DNA of 64,000 nt from Trichostrongylus colubriformis (Eukaryota > Nematoda > Chromadorea > Rhabditida > Trichostrongylidae): contig OZ022258.1 in assembly GCA_963978905.1 (NCBI GenBank), positions 51,816,591 to 51,880,590 of the forward strand, in the 5' to 3' direction. A model generated the notes under the pieces. That model did not search any database, was not told the DNA's origin, and was given only the letters and a program-made list of their open reading frames with translations. Position numbers and translations under genes: made by a program. How positions within the stretch are numbered: position 1 is the stretch's first letter; every line of letters begins with the position of its first letter. Positions 49,672-59,900 of the stretch are shown in pieces.

Positions 49672-49763
49672 CCCGTTCAGGGTCCTGGTACCTTCATGTG
49701 ATTCGATAGCTGGTTATGATATTAACCAGCTATCATGAACCATAAAGTATCAGGGCTCTGAAC
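49672..49763. repeat. Imperfect hairpin of about 40 bp arms
   Basis: GTTCAGGGTCCTGGTACCTT pairs imperfectly with AGTATCAGGGCTCTGAAC, and the centre is a perfect GATAGCTGGTTA / TAACCAGCTATC stem with a six-base loop. It may be a small foldback element or an RNA hairpin. Confidence 0.55.
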
Positions 49764-49844
49764 AAGGTGTGCACAAATACTTGCCGCAATTTTCCACCAT
49801 CCAGCTGCTGTCTTTTTCAATGATTTCTTATTTAGAGAAGAACT

Positions 49845-50059
49845 GGTGCTATCGCATTGGGGGGGGGGGGGTTGGCATCTCACTATGGACATTATTTTAT
49901 CTAAGCCTAAAGGGAAAGAGGAATCCCTTCTTTCCTCTAATAAGGCTTAGGCATAAGTATACGCTTGGATGTGCACATTGATCCCTCAAGGATCTTTCCA
50001 GGATGCTTAGATAAGCAACTTTTTATGAGGTGCCCCCCCCCCCTTATTGCGATAGCACC
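49845..50059. mobile_element. hAT-type MITE, copy with poly(G) and poly(C) ends
   Basis: The ends are GGTGCTATCGCATTGG and TTATTGCGATAGCACC. A 13-base G run lies inside the left end and an 11-base C run inside the right. The interior matches 28416-28622, for example TAAGTATACGCTTGGATGTG. The flanks only partly match (aagaactg and aagatatt). Confidence 0.8.
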
Positions 50060-51699
50060 AAGATATTTATTTATTTATTATGCGCTCAAAGCGCACCATC
50101 GGTAAAAGTGAACAACAAGTAAGAGGAAAATTACAAACCGAACATTCCAAAAAACGGAGCAGATAAAGTGAAGCCCTGAACAAGAACTCGTGCACTGATC
50201 AGTGAGGTACATTTATGAAAAAGAAAAGCCGTTAATTGGGCTGCCATATGCTGGATGTATGTTACTGTAAAAGTAATAATAGCCATATCTGTAACAAAGC
50301 GATCTCATTAGATGGCAATATAATGCCGGCACCTGAAAATAGGATACTAGCAATGTAAGAAAATTAGAGTCAGATGGTTTTCTACTCAGGAAGAAATAGA
50401 TGTATTGAAGAATAGTGCTATCGATCGTTTACCGATTTGGAATTACGATCGATATCGCTGTCCTTCATTTTGGTCATTTGGCGAACATCTGAGTTTTCTA
50501 CCAAGTTGGCAGTGCATAGGAAATATTGAGTACAATTTTCGAATTTTCATTGCTGAATCAAATCACTCGATTGGGTAGGGGGAGGGGAGTGGACGGGCGA
50601 CAGCGCTCGGGTAGCGAAAGATTTCCTGGGTGGTTGCACCATCCTAGAGAAAACAGGAAATCCTTTCCCCCCCCCCCCCCCTCCTTGTGAGGACTCTGCT
50701 CTATTCACCCTGGAGCTCTTTCCCACTAGGGGGAACATCAAAACCCAAGGGGGGTCCGAGCTCCCCCCCCCCCCCCCCCGTTCACCCTCGTTGCAACAAC
50801 AGTTTCTCATAATTATTACACTAGACACACTGTGGGCGTAACCTCGCCAATCTAAGAGGCACACATGTGTTACGATTCCATACATACCCAGAAGTGTTCT
50901 ATGGGCTTCGTGAGACTCCTAAAGGCCGTCCATTTAGGTTACCGCGTCCCTTATCATATTGATTTCCTCAAAAGGCTGAAAAAGAAATATGTCATGTTCG
51001 CAGCGGGAGCAATGAAAAACTGGAAATGATCCTTGTTAAATGACAGCCTTGCAACTCTCAGAGCAACAAAACAAAAGTGAAAATTTGTCTCCTGGTTGAA
51101 AGTCTCTCTTATCTAACCTTGTGGTGCCATTTATGGGTGGTAGGGCGGATGCGAGAAGCTTCCTTGAAGTCGGCCATGAAGTCAGTACCTAACCTGCTTG
51201 GTAAAAACCTAAAGTTACCGTTTTTTGTTGACGGTCGTGGCTCCATCTAACCAAACGTTTATTACGATGCTTTATGAGGTTTGTAACGTTGCTTATTTAG
51301 CGCACTAATGACCATATAGTACACCTTTCTTCCCAAACACGTGAAAAACTAGAGCGCGCGGAAGGCAGTGCCAGTCTGCGACTCTGCTGATCGATAGCGA
51401 TGGTAATAACTGTGTCCCGTGGAAGTTGGTTAAAATTATGCAGCCTAATCTTATTTTACCAGTTATGGTTAGAGATAGTGTAACGATAGCCAATTCCAAC
51501 TTTCCTGGCGCGCGCCATGGGCATGCTAGCAAGGAGTTTGTTTTTTACGTCAAAAATAATTCACACTGCTCAAGAACCGCGGTATCGAGAAATCAGAAGT
51601 AAAAAAAAACTGCCACTGACAAAGAACATAGCTCACAAAGGCGTTAGAAGAAGATTGCTGTATTAATGGGACCTCATTCCAAGCCTTTCTTAGGTTTTT

Positions 51700-51837
51700 A
51701 TTTTGTGATTTTGCGATTTAGCGATTTTGCGGTGTCGCGGCTCCGCACGCGGAGTTGCGGCATTGCACAAACTCAAGGTCCTAGTATGGCGTGCAAAAGT
51801 GCGACGTCGCAAAATCGCAAAGTCTGACTGCAGCCTA
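51700..51837. repeat. Palindromic GC-rich MITE, inverted copy
   Basis: This third copy of the family at 16649-16779 lies in the opposite orientation: GCGGCTCCGCACGCGGAGTT and TTGCGGCATTGCACAA blocks, then GTCGCAAAATCGCAAAGTCT. Confidence 0.7.
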
Positions 51838-54032
51838 ACAGTCTGAGGACGATGTCGCAATGATTATGTGGAAATGACGCAGTGGTTGGAAGTGCCTTCT
51901 GTCACTTTTATGGCGGATAGACTCAAATCTCGTTCAGAACATCCAAAGGTACCCTCTTTGCAAACACGTCCGGCCTTGAGCACCACTCGGCTGCTGTTGG
52001 TCATCACATCGACCTAATGTACTCCGCCGCTATTCCGGATTAGCTTAAAATAAGTGATATAGTTGAAATCCAGATTGTGTGTGAATGTGTGGCTCGAAGG
52101 GTCAGTCTACGCCAGGAATGTTTTCTAATTTCTCTTGGAATCTCCTCAAAAGGAGAGGAATTCGTTTCGTAGTGAAGTGAGTGTATTTCTTGAAAGATGG
52201 CGATTGTAGATGCTATCCGAATAGATGGATCCGTATGACAAACAGAACATCACCAAATGCACGACATCAGAGATCCAAAAGCACGTTCCAGTAGGATCCT
52301 TTAAAATGTTGTTGTTACAAATACCCTGTGATACGCTTTTTGTGCAGTGACTAAATCATCTAATACATATAAGGACAACGGTGGAAGGAAGGAGAAAGAA
52401 AATGAAGCATCAAATCAAACGAGAGTAGGAGTGAAATTTAGGATCTGCGAAATTTGTGGAGTTAATGTGGACGAATGCGAATGACATTTAGAGTGGGCCG
52501 ATGTGACTTCGCAACGCCGCCACATCCTGCAACACTCCGTGCTATTTGAAGTCGTCAAAGCTTACAAAAGAAAACGAGTTTTCCTGGTGTGGCAGTTCAG
52601 AACACAATCAATGCTCAAAGGCAGTCACAGGGTAATTTGGGCCGAATCTGAAAAGAACATCAAAAATAAAGGTCGCCGTGCTTGATAGTGGAAAGTAAGA
52701 AAAAGAAATAGAATGAAACAGTCTCAAAACCGAGAAATGAGACTCCTTTTCCACCGACGATTCTCAAAGGGGAGGGTCGAGCCGTAAAAGGAGCGAGTTT
52801 GGATGAAACTAGTGGCAGCTATTGAAGAAAATGGCTCTCATAAAGCCTGGGGTACTTCTTTTCATCAGAAATATCGCCACACGTATTCTTCGTAGACCTC
52901 TAGCTTTCATTTGCTTGACCCAGTTTAGGAGTTCTCATTACCCACATTACCCCTACCACTGTCTTTAAAATCGTTTAAAAGGACACCGCATGCAGCAAGG
53001 AAAATTCGTACTGTAACTAATTGAGAAAAAGAACAGGTTAGGTTTTTCTTTTATTCACAAGCAATGTCTACTCGTAACAAACAGTGAAGGGCATTCTCAT
53101 GGCACGTTTCGCAGCAATCTTGGATGATTGTAGCGGTTAGTAGAGCAAGCTGGTGTTTTAAATGGCTAAGCAAAGAAGAAAAAAGAAAAAATTGCTCAAC
53201 ACTTATTAAATCTGGGCTCTCCTTACTGTATTTATAATAGTCGCCCTTAATGCGTGAGTTCATGGATAGAAGCGTTCGGCGAAGGAATCCGACAAAGAAA
53301 AAGGCCGGAGAGGCTGGAAGAAGCAGGGCGCACATCACAAGTTTGACACCGTTCCTATTAAGTTGATAAAGTAGGGCTGCAATAAGGGTGCATACAGAGC
53401 ATCTTCTGGCTGGCAACAGAGATCACATAGTGGGCTACTCCAATTATTGTGGTGTGCTTCAAAGCAAATTTTTCATGAAAAAATCCTCTAGCACTCCATA
53501 TCTGGCAAAATGTAACGTGGCTTGATTGACGGCCTTTTGAAGAGAACGCGTATTGATGTTCTGTCAGATCAATGTGCATTATCAAATCAAAAGCAACTCG
53601 TTTTTTATTGACTTCAAAAGCGATAGTGTTTTTGCGAGTAGCTTACCATTTTATGGTTGACATCAGCGAATTCCTCTACTTTCAGATTTATTACTATGAT
53701 TTCTTCACTGAAACTTTGCCTTCATTATAGTCATATGTCTGGTCAAAGTACTGAGGCATTAATCTGATAAACATATGTATCTAGAGCTGTGGAATCCCTA
53801 CACTACAGCGCCCACAGTTGTTTTTGGGCAAAATTTTAATTATCGCAGAATTCATTTTGCAATGCGCTGTTCTATCATGCTGCCCAGGTGAGTAAACAAA
53901 TGGTTCATGGAGTTCTAAGTATGAACATGCGAATAGAATATTTTCTTGAGGCGAAATCGGAGACTGAGCCTAAGCAGTACTATACGGTATGTACCTGGTA
54001 CAATATCTGTGGATGAGTGGTAATGCGAAACT

Positions 54033-54077
54033 CCATTACCCACTTAGAAGCACGAAGTGCTTCTAAGTGGGTAATGG
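54033..54077. repeat. Perfect 21-bp hairpin with 3-base loop
   Basis: Arms 54033-54053 and 54057-54077 are exact inverted copies (ACCCACTTAGAAGCAC at the inner part of the left arm) around a GAA loop. Nothing around it identifies a gene or element. Confidence 0.9.
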
Positions 54078-54806
54078 TGGAGCTGTGCAAGTGGAAGCGA
54101 AGTGTCGCTACGTTAGAAAAAAATCTGGAACTACTGTCGTCCACGGTCCCGCGATAAAGGCGAGAAGAAGTTCGGCAGAAAAAGAAAATTCGTGTAGGTA
54201 GGTCTTTGTCCAGTATGGGAACGCTTTGTATCTTTAACAAGGGCACCAGTCACTGTTCATGCTGCAACTGTGCATACATAGATGTTATCTTAAGGGGAGG
54301 TCATTGCTGAAATTTCTAAAGAATACCATCGATCTGCTGCTAGATTGTCGCCCAGCTGTTGATAACGGAGTAATTTGATTAATTATTGCGCCGAAAACGT
54401 ATTCCTATCACATAGACGGAGTTTATCACACCTTTAGACGCTCATCCGGCTCTTTAATTTTTTCTCAGAGGTCAACGGGAGTTTCATTGGGATTCCATTT
54501 TTTACCATGGCTTTTTTTTAAATTCAAAGATCTGTATTCACATCTTTATTGTTCGTATGAACTGGAAATCGCGGTGGTAGAGAGTTCGAGAATATGCAGA
54601 TTGCCATTAGTCGGTTTCTCTAGAATTTGCTACATATCCCAAAAAGAATGATGATTGACCTAAACAGTAATGATGCATGATGACGACCTGAGTAGTAATC
54701 TGTGGATGTATTCCATGTTCGACTCTCTTTTAATCTTGGCATGGATAGACACTCTGGCTAATTTTGTTGAAGCCTTCCAAGATTTACGGTATTATTTATT
54801 TATTCG

Positions 54807-54844
54807 AGGCTAACGTTTCGGCGTCTTCGCCTTCTTCAGAGCCT
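54807..54844 (-). ncRNA. Hammerhead ribozyme-like motif, left arm
   Basis: On the minus strand AGGCT and AGCCT can pair around CTGAAGA (the CUGANGA core), a GGCG/CGCC stem with loop AAGA, then GAAA and CGTT. This order is that of a minimal hammerhead. Penelope-like elements are known to carry such motifs near their ends. Confidence 0.6.
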
Positions 54845-55177
54845 GAAGTCGAAAAACTTGGGACCTAATTCACTCCAAGACTTTCACAATCCCGAGAACC
54901 TTTTCAACAGAGTACTAAACCAGCTCTCGGTATCGAACAATCGAAGGGCGGCATGTGCTCACCCTGGTATTTGCGACAGGGGTGCAAAAACAGACCACTA
55001 GTAGGACAACTTTCAGTAGACCGAGGAGCACTACCTCCGCCTCTACGAATCTCACCCCACCCAGAATGAAAATAGCTTGATAAGACTGAGAGACTGATAA
55101 GCTCAACTTTCGGATTTAAATCCTTCACCCTAGTATGCTACCAAACAGAAAGCCTGAAAGTACAAACCGAGGGTAGA

Positions 55178-55490
55178 TCAAAGCTTAAAGAGGCCAAGCA
55201 AGGGCGCGAGGTCACAGGTTATGGCTACACATTCTTCTTTCCTGTTAATTTTAGGGTCTCTTGCTGCAATCCCCTCCAATGTTTTACGCGCTGGGTTTCG
55301 GATTCGAGTGCCAAGATGGTGACTGAGACTGCAAATTCGGTATCTCCATGGCACTGAACACGATGCATGCCCAACGGAGTGTAGGTTCTTGACCTTAAGG
55401 CCCTCCAAGAGTTCCTTAACTCGCGTGCGGAGGGGACGCCCTGTTTCACTAACATATTCAATGCCGCAGGTCTGGCAACGGATAAAATCT
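55178..55490 (-). pseudogene. Penelope GIY-YIG endonuclease remnant, left arm
   Basis: The minus strand encodes, across frame breaks, CQTCGIEYVSETGRPLRTRV and then LEGLKVKNLHSVGMHR-like, TILALESETQ.VK and RKEECVAITCDLAPLLGL pieces. These are the C-terminal GIY-YIG nuclease of Penelope-like elements (C-x2-C, then EY(V/I)GETGRPL..R). Frameshifts disable it. Confidence 0.78.
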
Positions 55491-55531
55491 TAGGGAGAGC
55501 ATCTTATGAAAATCTGGGGGCGATCTGTTTG

Positions 55532-55778
55532 ATCCGTTGCCAGGCTTGCGGCAGTGAATATGTGGGTGAAACAGGGCGTCCCCTCCGCACGCGAGTTAAT
55601 AAACACTTGGAGGGCCTTAAAAGGTCAAAAGCCTACACTCCGTTGGGTATGCATCGTGTTCAGTGCCATGGAGATAGCGAATTTGCAGTCAGTCACCATC
55701 TTGGCACTCGAATCCGAAACCACCGCGCGTAAAACACTGGAGGGGTTTTGGATTGCAGCAAAAGACCCTAAAACATAA
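55532..55778 (+). pseudogene. Penelope GIY-YIG endonuclease remnant, right arm
   Basis: The plus strand reads IRCQACGSEYVGETGRPL and then LRTRVNKHLEGLKRSKAYTP, with GMHRVQCHG; a frameshift moves on to TILALESETTARKTLEGFW. The C-x2-C pair, the YVG and the following Arg match the GIY-YIG nuclease of Penelope-like elements. It is a broken fragment and a partner of the left arm. Confidence 0.8.
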
Positions 55779-56178
55779 CCTGTGACCTCGCGCCCTTGCT
55801 TGGAACCTGTGACCTCGCGCCCTTGCTTGGCCTCTCTAAGCTTTGATCTACCCTCGGTTTGTACTTTCAGGCTTTCTGTTTGGTAGCATACTAGGGTGAA
55901 GGATTTAAATCCGAAAGTTGAGCTTATCAGTCTCTCAGTCTTATCAAGCTATTTTCATTCTGGGTGGGGTGAGATTCGTAGAAGCGGAGGTAGTGCTCCT
56001 CGGTCTACTAAAAGTTGTCCTACTGGTGGTCTGTTTTTGCACCCCGGTCGCAAATACCAGGGTGAGCACATGCCGCCCTTCGATTGTTCGATACCGAGGC
56101 TGGTTTAGTACTCTGTTGAAAACGTTCGCGGGACTGTGAAAATCTTGGAGTGAATTAGGTCTTAAGTTTTTCAACTTC

Positions 56179-56216
56179 AGGCTCTGAAGAAGGCGAAGAC
56201 GCCGAAACGTTAGCCT
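56179..56216 (+). ncRNA. Hammerhead ribozyme-like motif, right arm
   Basis: Stem strands AGGCT (56179-56183) and AGCCT (56212-56216) enclose CTGAAGA (56184-56190), a GGCG/CGCC stem with AAGA loop (56192-56203), GAAA (56204-56207) and CGTT. The third stem has no loop, but AACGTT is self-complementary, so cleavage would probably need two copies together, as proposed for other short-stem hammerheads. Confidence 0.62.
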
Positions 56217-56272
56217 CGAATAAAAAAAATAGTACCGTAGATCTTGGAAGGCTTCAACAAAATTAGCCAGAG

Positions 56273-56931
56273 AATCTTTGGATGTTAATCTATTCCTCTG
56301 ACCTGCATCCAACACTCCTTGCCTGATTCTCTGTTATCTAAAGCCGCTAAGTATGAACGCAGCTTGACCGTTGTGTTATCCCATTAAGCCGCCGTCAGAC
56401 TTTCCGATTATGCTATGCGTACGAGGTGTCCGATGTGTAAGAAAGTACACGGAGCACGCAGAAATGTGGGACCTTGGGACCTTGGCGACAGCAATCCCCA
56501 CCCTCAGGGCAAATTTCATGTGAAATCCCTCCCCCATGTCCACCCTTGCCATTTTCCACTGAAAAACTCTGGGATTTCAATCGCTCACAGTGATGGAAAA
56601 AATTGCAGAGCTTAAAAGTCACAAAATCGCGAAATAGCAGCGGATTGAGCGCCTCAAAAACTTCTGGATAACTTATCAAGTAGAATCAACTCCTAGTTTA
56701 TAATGAGGACCTTCTTGGTATTTGCTGAAGCGCAATGTAATTACGTAAATCATTATACGTAATATTTCCATCGAGCGCACTGCTAGTTTTGTTTCCAGAA
56801 AGAAAAAAACGATGTTGCTCTACTCGTGTGCGTAATTGGCCCATCTTCTTTTGACTACGATAAAGTGATTAAGTGTTGCAAAGAGTGCTACTGTCCTGGT
56901 TTCAGGGTTGACTTGGGAATAAAATCGAATC
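56273..56931. other. Promoter-side spacer of the dioxygenase gene
   Basis: No gene is seen. CCGCCGTCAGACTTTCCGAT at about 56391 and CACAAAATCGCGAAATAGCAG near 56620 resemble the ends of the TGCGATTTTGCG repeat family, suggesting a diverged or interrupted copy between 56389 and 56645. Confidence 0.45.
56897..56905 (+). promoter_or_regulatory. Putative trans-splice acceptor of the dioxygenase gene
   Basis: TGGTTTCAG ends 26 bases before the ATG at 56932 and has no upstream coding exon, as expected for spliced-leader addition. Confidence 0.5.
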
Positions 56932-59900
56932 ATGATTAAAGATTTGGTTAAAAAAGTGTTGGCACGTTTTCGAGTTTCGAAGGAATTAGGATTTCTCTTG
57001 GAGTGCGATCTGTCCGAACTCCCGAAATACTACCAACCATGGATTGATTTATGTAGTACGTTTAACTCTCAATTCACAAGCTTGGTTTGAGAGATCAGAG
57101 ACTTCCAAACCTTCCTACTGCCTACGAGGGTGTGGAAGGAGATTTTGGTTTTGATCCGTTCTGCTCAGGTAGCATGGTCCAACTTATTGAAGACCAGTCG
57201 GTCCGACGAGCTGTTAGCAGAATGCCAGAACTCACAACCGATCATCTGATCACGTACGAGGACTGGAGATTGGCCCATCTTCTTTTGACCACGATAACAT
57301 CAGCATACATTTGGAGTGAAGCTGTGGGCAATGCAAGTTTGTTGATCCTTTCAATGCTTTTACTAATCAGAGTAGTTCATGAATACATACACTTGATGTT
57401 ATGCTTAGATCTTCGTTTTAGTATGTTCGTTTTAGTTTCTATTAGGTTCTTGATCGCCATTGGTGAAAGGGTACGGGGGCCATGCCTCTTAGGGTGTGTG
57501 CACTTATGACAGAAAATCGCTTCGTGGCGTCGCACTTGCGGCGCCATCCGTACGACTTGCCAAGATTGGTCTTGGGAGCCCGGCAGAGCGTAGCTGCGTC
57601 ACCTCTGCTTTAACCGTGCCACAGTGCCTCCTGCACCCATGCCCCGCCTTGCTCTGCTTCCTCTGCTTCCTCCTCCCACGCCACATTGCTTCGCCTGAAG
57701 GCTGCCATGCCCCGCCATTGGTACTCGCACCTGCTAAGCCGCTCGTCGCGCGCGGCCGCGCGAAAATTCGTCATAAGTGCACACACCCCGCCTCTTAGAG
57801 TGATGAGGGGTGGGGCTCGAACGCCTCCGGAGAAATTCCACAAATAACAATGAGGGACTTGCTCCAGCCGAAACCAGCTTAAAATGTGCCGTTGGCACAT
57901 TATTCTCTGACTCACTTCTTGGAATTGTGTCAAAATATGATCAACTTAAAATTTTTCAGGAAACCCTCGTTATACCGAGAAACTTGTGCGCACCTCTTAT
58001 GGTGGTGTCTGAACGACTCGGAATCCAACCAATCGTATGTCATGCTTCAGTTTGCCTAGCTAACTGGAACCTCATTGATAGCTCGGAGCCGTTTTCACCA
58101 GACAATCTACAGTTGAATGCTTTCATTTTTCTGGAATCAAGAGGGAACCATTGGTTTTTTCTGGTAACAGCTCAAGTGAGTGAATATGAAAGTATTTCGA
58201 TATTTCTTTGATATTCATGGAGCTATTGTGTGAGAAATGTTTTGGAAGCTAGTAGTGAGATGAACGAATATAACAACAGCCATGCAATAATGCTGCCAAA
58301 TTCTACTTGCAAAGTACGCAATCTCTATGGCTGAACCACCGGTCACTTACATGGCAGGTGCCGGATTTATACTCCGCGATCAACGCGGATCCCGTGTGAA
58401 ATGTATATGCTTCTGCGCGAGTCTCGTGCTCACCGTATTCTCTGGGTAGTAGCCAAGGAATTGTCAAGGGGTTGCCAAGGGGCCGGGGCGTGTCGAACAA
58501 AGAGAGCTGTCAATGCGCAGTATGAAAGCGGTCTAACCGCCAGTGCTACAGCAGCGTTGTACCAGACCCATGGGTCCTCCCGGCTCCACCACTCCTCGCG
58601 ATGGGATATTCCTGCACTGAGCGAATGTTTTTTGAAGCCACGCTGATTTCTACACAATGCATTTGTTTGCCTTACTATGCGCCAAATATGAGAGGTGGAG
58701 AGTTATCGATAGATTTTCAAAGCACCCTCGATGTTAACCCTACGACATCCTGGCTAGTTCTGAGGAACAACAGCACTTCGGTATCATCTTAAGGCGCTTC
58801 AGGTACTCTGCCGCGAATGGATTGCACAGGCCCCTTCCATACTCTGCGCTGCCAGTGGCTGCGGCGTCTCTGCGTCTCTGTTCGCGCCTCGCTGTTGTGG
58901 ACAGGGCGACAACCTGCCGCCAACAGGCGCACCAGCACCACCGCAGTGTGTGGAAGCGGCTTAAAGGAACCGGAAGGGGGTTCGAAACAAGAGGAAGATG
59001 CAAAGAAATGAGCATTTTGTAATGAACACTCAAGGTTAGAAGAGATAATAGGCGAGAAAACCCGCACTCAAAAGCGCGACGCTGCGGTGTGTATTCGCAT
59101 CCCATTCGCATCAGCGCATCCATTCCGAGTTGTCCGCTGTAGGAGACGGGCTGTGGGCCAACGTTAGTTGTACACCTGACTCCCAGCGCACTGGAGTGGC
59201 CATCCCTAACTACATTAGCATTCATGTAAGTACATCTAGAAACAATATAAGAAAGAACAAAGTAAAAAGTAAAGAAAGAATAAATTTCTAATAGAAACAT
59301 CATCTTTTGGCACCATGCCAAGGCGTCAAATTGGCGAGTTTGTGCAATGGCGGCCACTTAAACTCGTCCACACTACGTCTGTTCTACCGTAAGCCAAAAT
59401 CACCCCCTTCTGGTGTCTTTAAGAGACGCTCATTATCCTCCAACGCAACTGATGCTTGCAACTTTTTTGATTATGATTGTAATATGGTAGAAATGTGGCG
59501 AGTGTAATGTCTACATTAACGTACAGTCCATTTCAATTACGGCTGGCAGGGCGAGGCCTACGGACTTGTATCGATCTCTCTCACCCCGCCACACACTCTC
59601 ACCCAACTCTGCGGGCCACGCCCCGTCGGCCTACGGGAACTGGACTGTAAGATGGACTATTCTATTTTCAACAAAATATTATGGCTGCCGACTTCATAGT
59701 TTACTTGATTTTTCGCACATTCAGATTGAAAAAGATTTCGCTCCTTGCATTTACAATATAATTCGAGCAGTATACCTCAAAAATGAAACTACCTCACAAC
59801 ACTACCTCAACGAAGCAATGTGTTCCATTCACGATTGTCTGTTAAAGGCTATGACGACTATGAAGGTAATTCAATATTCAAGAGTATCACTTTTGGGTAA

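Larger units (their letters stand above)
50060..54751. other. Spacer without a supported gene
   Basis: Two long poly(C) runs lie at 50667-50681 and 50763-50779. A copy of the TGCGATTTTGCG repeat is at about 51700-51837 and a perfect hairpin at 54033-54077. Minus-strand frames at 53051-53585 (121 and 75 codons) have no recognised motif or splice signals. Confidence 0.4.
54752..56272. mobile_element. Inverted pair of Penelope-like element fragments
   Basis: Two arms of about 730 bp (54752-55483 on minus, 55533-56272 on plus) are inverted copies, with ends CTCTGGCTAATTTTGTTGAA and its complement. The inner ends carry GIY-YIG endonuclease remnants typical of Penelope-like elements. The outer parts carry hammerhead-like motifs. 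A 27-bp tandem duplication (ACCTGTGACCTCGCGCCC twice) lies at 55780-55833. No reverse transcriptase remains. Head-to-head partial copies are common for Penelope-like elements. Confidence 0.82.

Noticed and set aside
53051..53585. Minus-strand open frames of 121 and 75 codons
   Set aside because: They are hydrophobic and Cys-rich with no homology I can name, overlap in different frames and have no clear splice sites.
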